A stretch of 41,032 nt of DNA, from positions 1 to 41,032 of the forward strand of contig CAYRLZ010000089.1 of assembly GCA_964425275.1 (NCBI GenBank). The letters are read 5' to 3'. A model generated the notes under the pieces. That model saw only the letters and a program-made list of their open reading frames with translations, was not told the DNA's origin and made no database searches. Of the stretch, positions 40,890 to 41,032 are shown in pieces. Source of the stretch: CAYRLZ01 sp964425275 (lineage in GTDB: Bacteria > Hydrothermota > Tepidihabitantia > Tepidihabitantales > JBDRVQ01). The position numbers were made by a program, and so were the translations under genes. The first letter of the stretch is position 1; each line of letters starts with the position of its first letter.

Positions 40890-41032
40890 CTAATCCTTCC
40901 GTTTTGCTGTTTTGCTACTGGCTATGAAGATAGCAAGGAGTTGATTTGCTTCGTCAATCAATTCTGTTAACCGATAAGGAGAAACGACTCCTGATTCGGA
41001 AAGTAATTCTAACCAATAGAGTGTCTCGTCAG
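40890..41032 (-). CDS. Four-helix-bundle protein (S23/IVP-like), C-terminal part
   Basis: The minus-strand frame runs from the window edge to the stop at 40890 and encodes 46 residues: DETLYWLELLSESGVVSPYR, then LTELIDEANQLLAIFIASSK and a Lys-rich end. This is the typical C-terminal half of the four-helix-bundle family, first known from 23S rRNA intervening sequences and now seen widely in uncultured bacteria. The N-terminal half lies outside the window. Its function is uncertain. Confidence 0.85.
   Translation of the reverse strand, partial: DETLYWLELLSESGVVSPYRLTELIDEANQLLAIFIASSKTAKRKD

Overview
The window looks like a chromosomal contig from an uncultured, anaerobic, diderm bacterium of roughly 40% GC. 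The best lineage guess, from gene content only, is the candidate phylum WOR-3/Stahlbacteria or a relative. The clues are a group 4 [NiFe] hydrogenase joined to a Mrp antiporter, several secreted proteins with type IX secretion (T9SS)-like C-terminal domains, an ExbB/ExbD/TonB system, and an LpxH-like phosphoesterase implying an outer membrane. No rRNA, tRNA, CRISPR array or complete insertion sequence was found.

Region 1 (1-2.7 kb) is an accessory, partly decayed island. It starts with G/A-rich low-complexity DNA and several palindromes. A damaged DNA methyltransferase gene follows (frameshifted and cut short at its 3' end), then an intact candidate restriction endonuclease, a small four-cysteine protein and an open segment with no start codon. 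A 9-bp inverted sequence, GTTAGGCGA, lies at both ends of this module.

Region 2 (2.7-17.5 kb) is the core of the window: a 19-gene, tightly packed operon for an ion-translocating hydrogenase supercomplex. In order it encodes a sulfhydrogenase-type beta/gamma electron-input pair (Fe-S protein plus FAD/NAD(P)/2Fe-2S protein), a short NuoG/formate-dehydrogenase-like protein with an altered active site, a four-cluster ferredoxin, the NuoH-, NuoB-, NuoC- and NuoD-like hydrogenase core with intact NiFe ligands, two large antiporter-like subunits, a set of Mrp subunits in bacterial order (MrpA C-terminal part, B, C, D, E, F, G), and a terminal NuoI-like ferredoxin. With MnhD there are three antiporter-like subunits, as in complex I. 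The inferred role is to couple NAD(P)H (or another donor) and H2/H+ to a Na+ or H+ gradient. The operon starts at a near-consensus promoter that gives an almost leaderless mRNA, has a second promoter before the Mrp part, and ends at an intrinsic terminator.

Region 3 (17.5-29.3 kb) holds about 700 bp of low-complexity spacer, then cell-surface genes: a multispan membrane protein, a GT4 glycosyltransferase, a frameshifted kelch-repeat secreted protein (minus strand), a methyltransferase, a flippase-like protein, a YfhO-like protein, a phosphotransferase/P-loop kinase fusion preceded by a striking RNA-like fold that would hide its ribosome-binding site, an LpxH-like hydrolase and a small membrane protein.

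Region 4 (29.4-41 kb) holds an M14 carboxypeptidase operon (with a DPPR-synthase-like UbiA enzyme, a DUF362 protein and a GIY-YIG protein), an ExbB-ExbD-ExbD-TonB operon, a secreted BNR-repeat protein, a possible lipoprotein, a minus-strand glycosyltransferase and small-exporter pair, and at the right edge the C-terminal part of a four-helix-bundle protein.

Nine promoters of the TTGACA/TATAAT type were found by eye. Eight have a 16-bp spacer, and four place the -10 box only 7-9 nt from the start codon, so leaderless mRNAs appear common in this organism.
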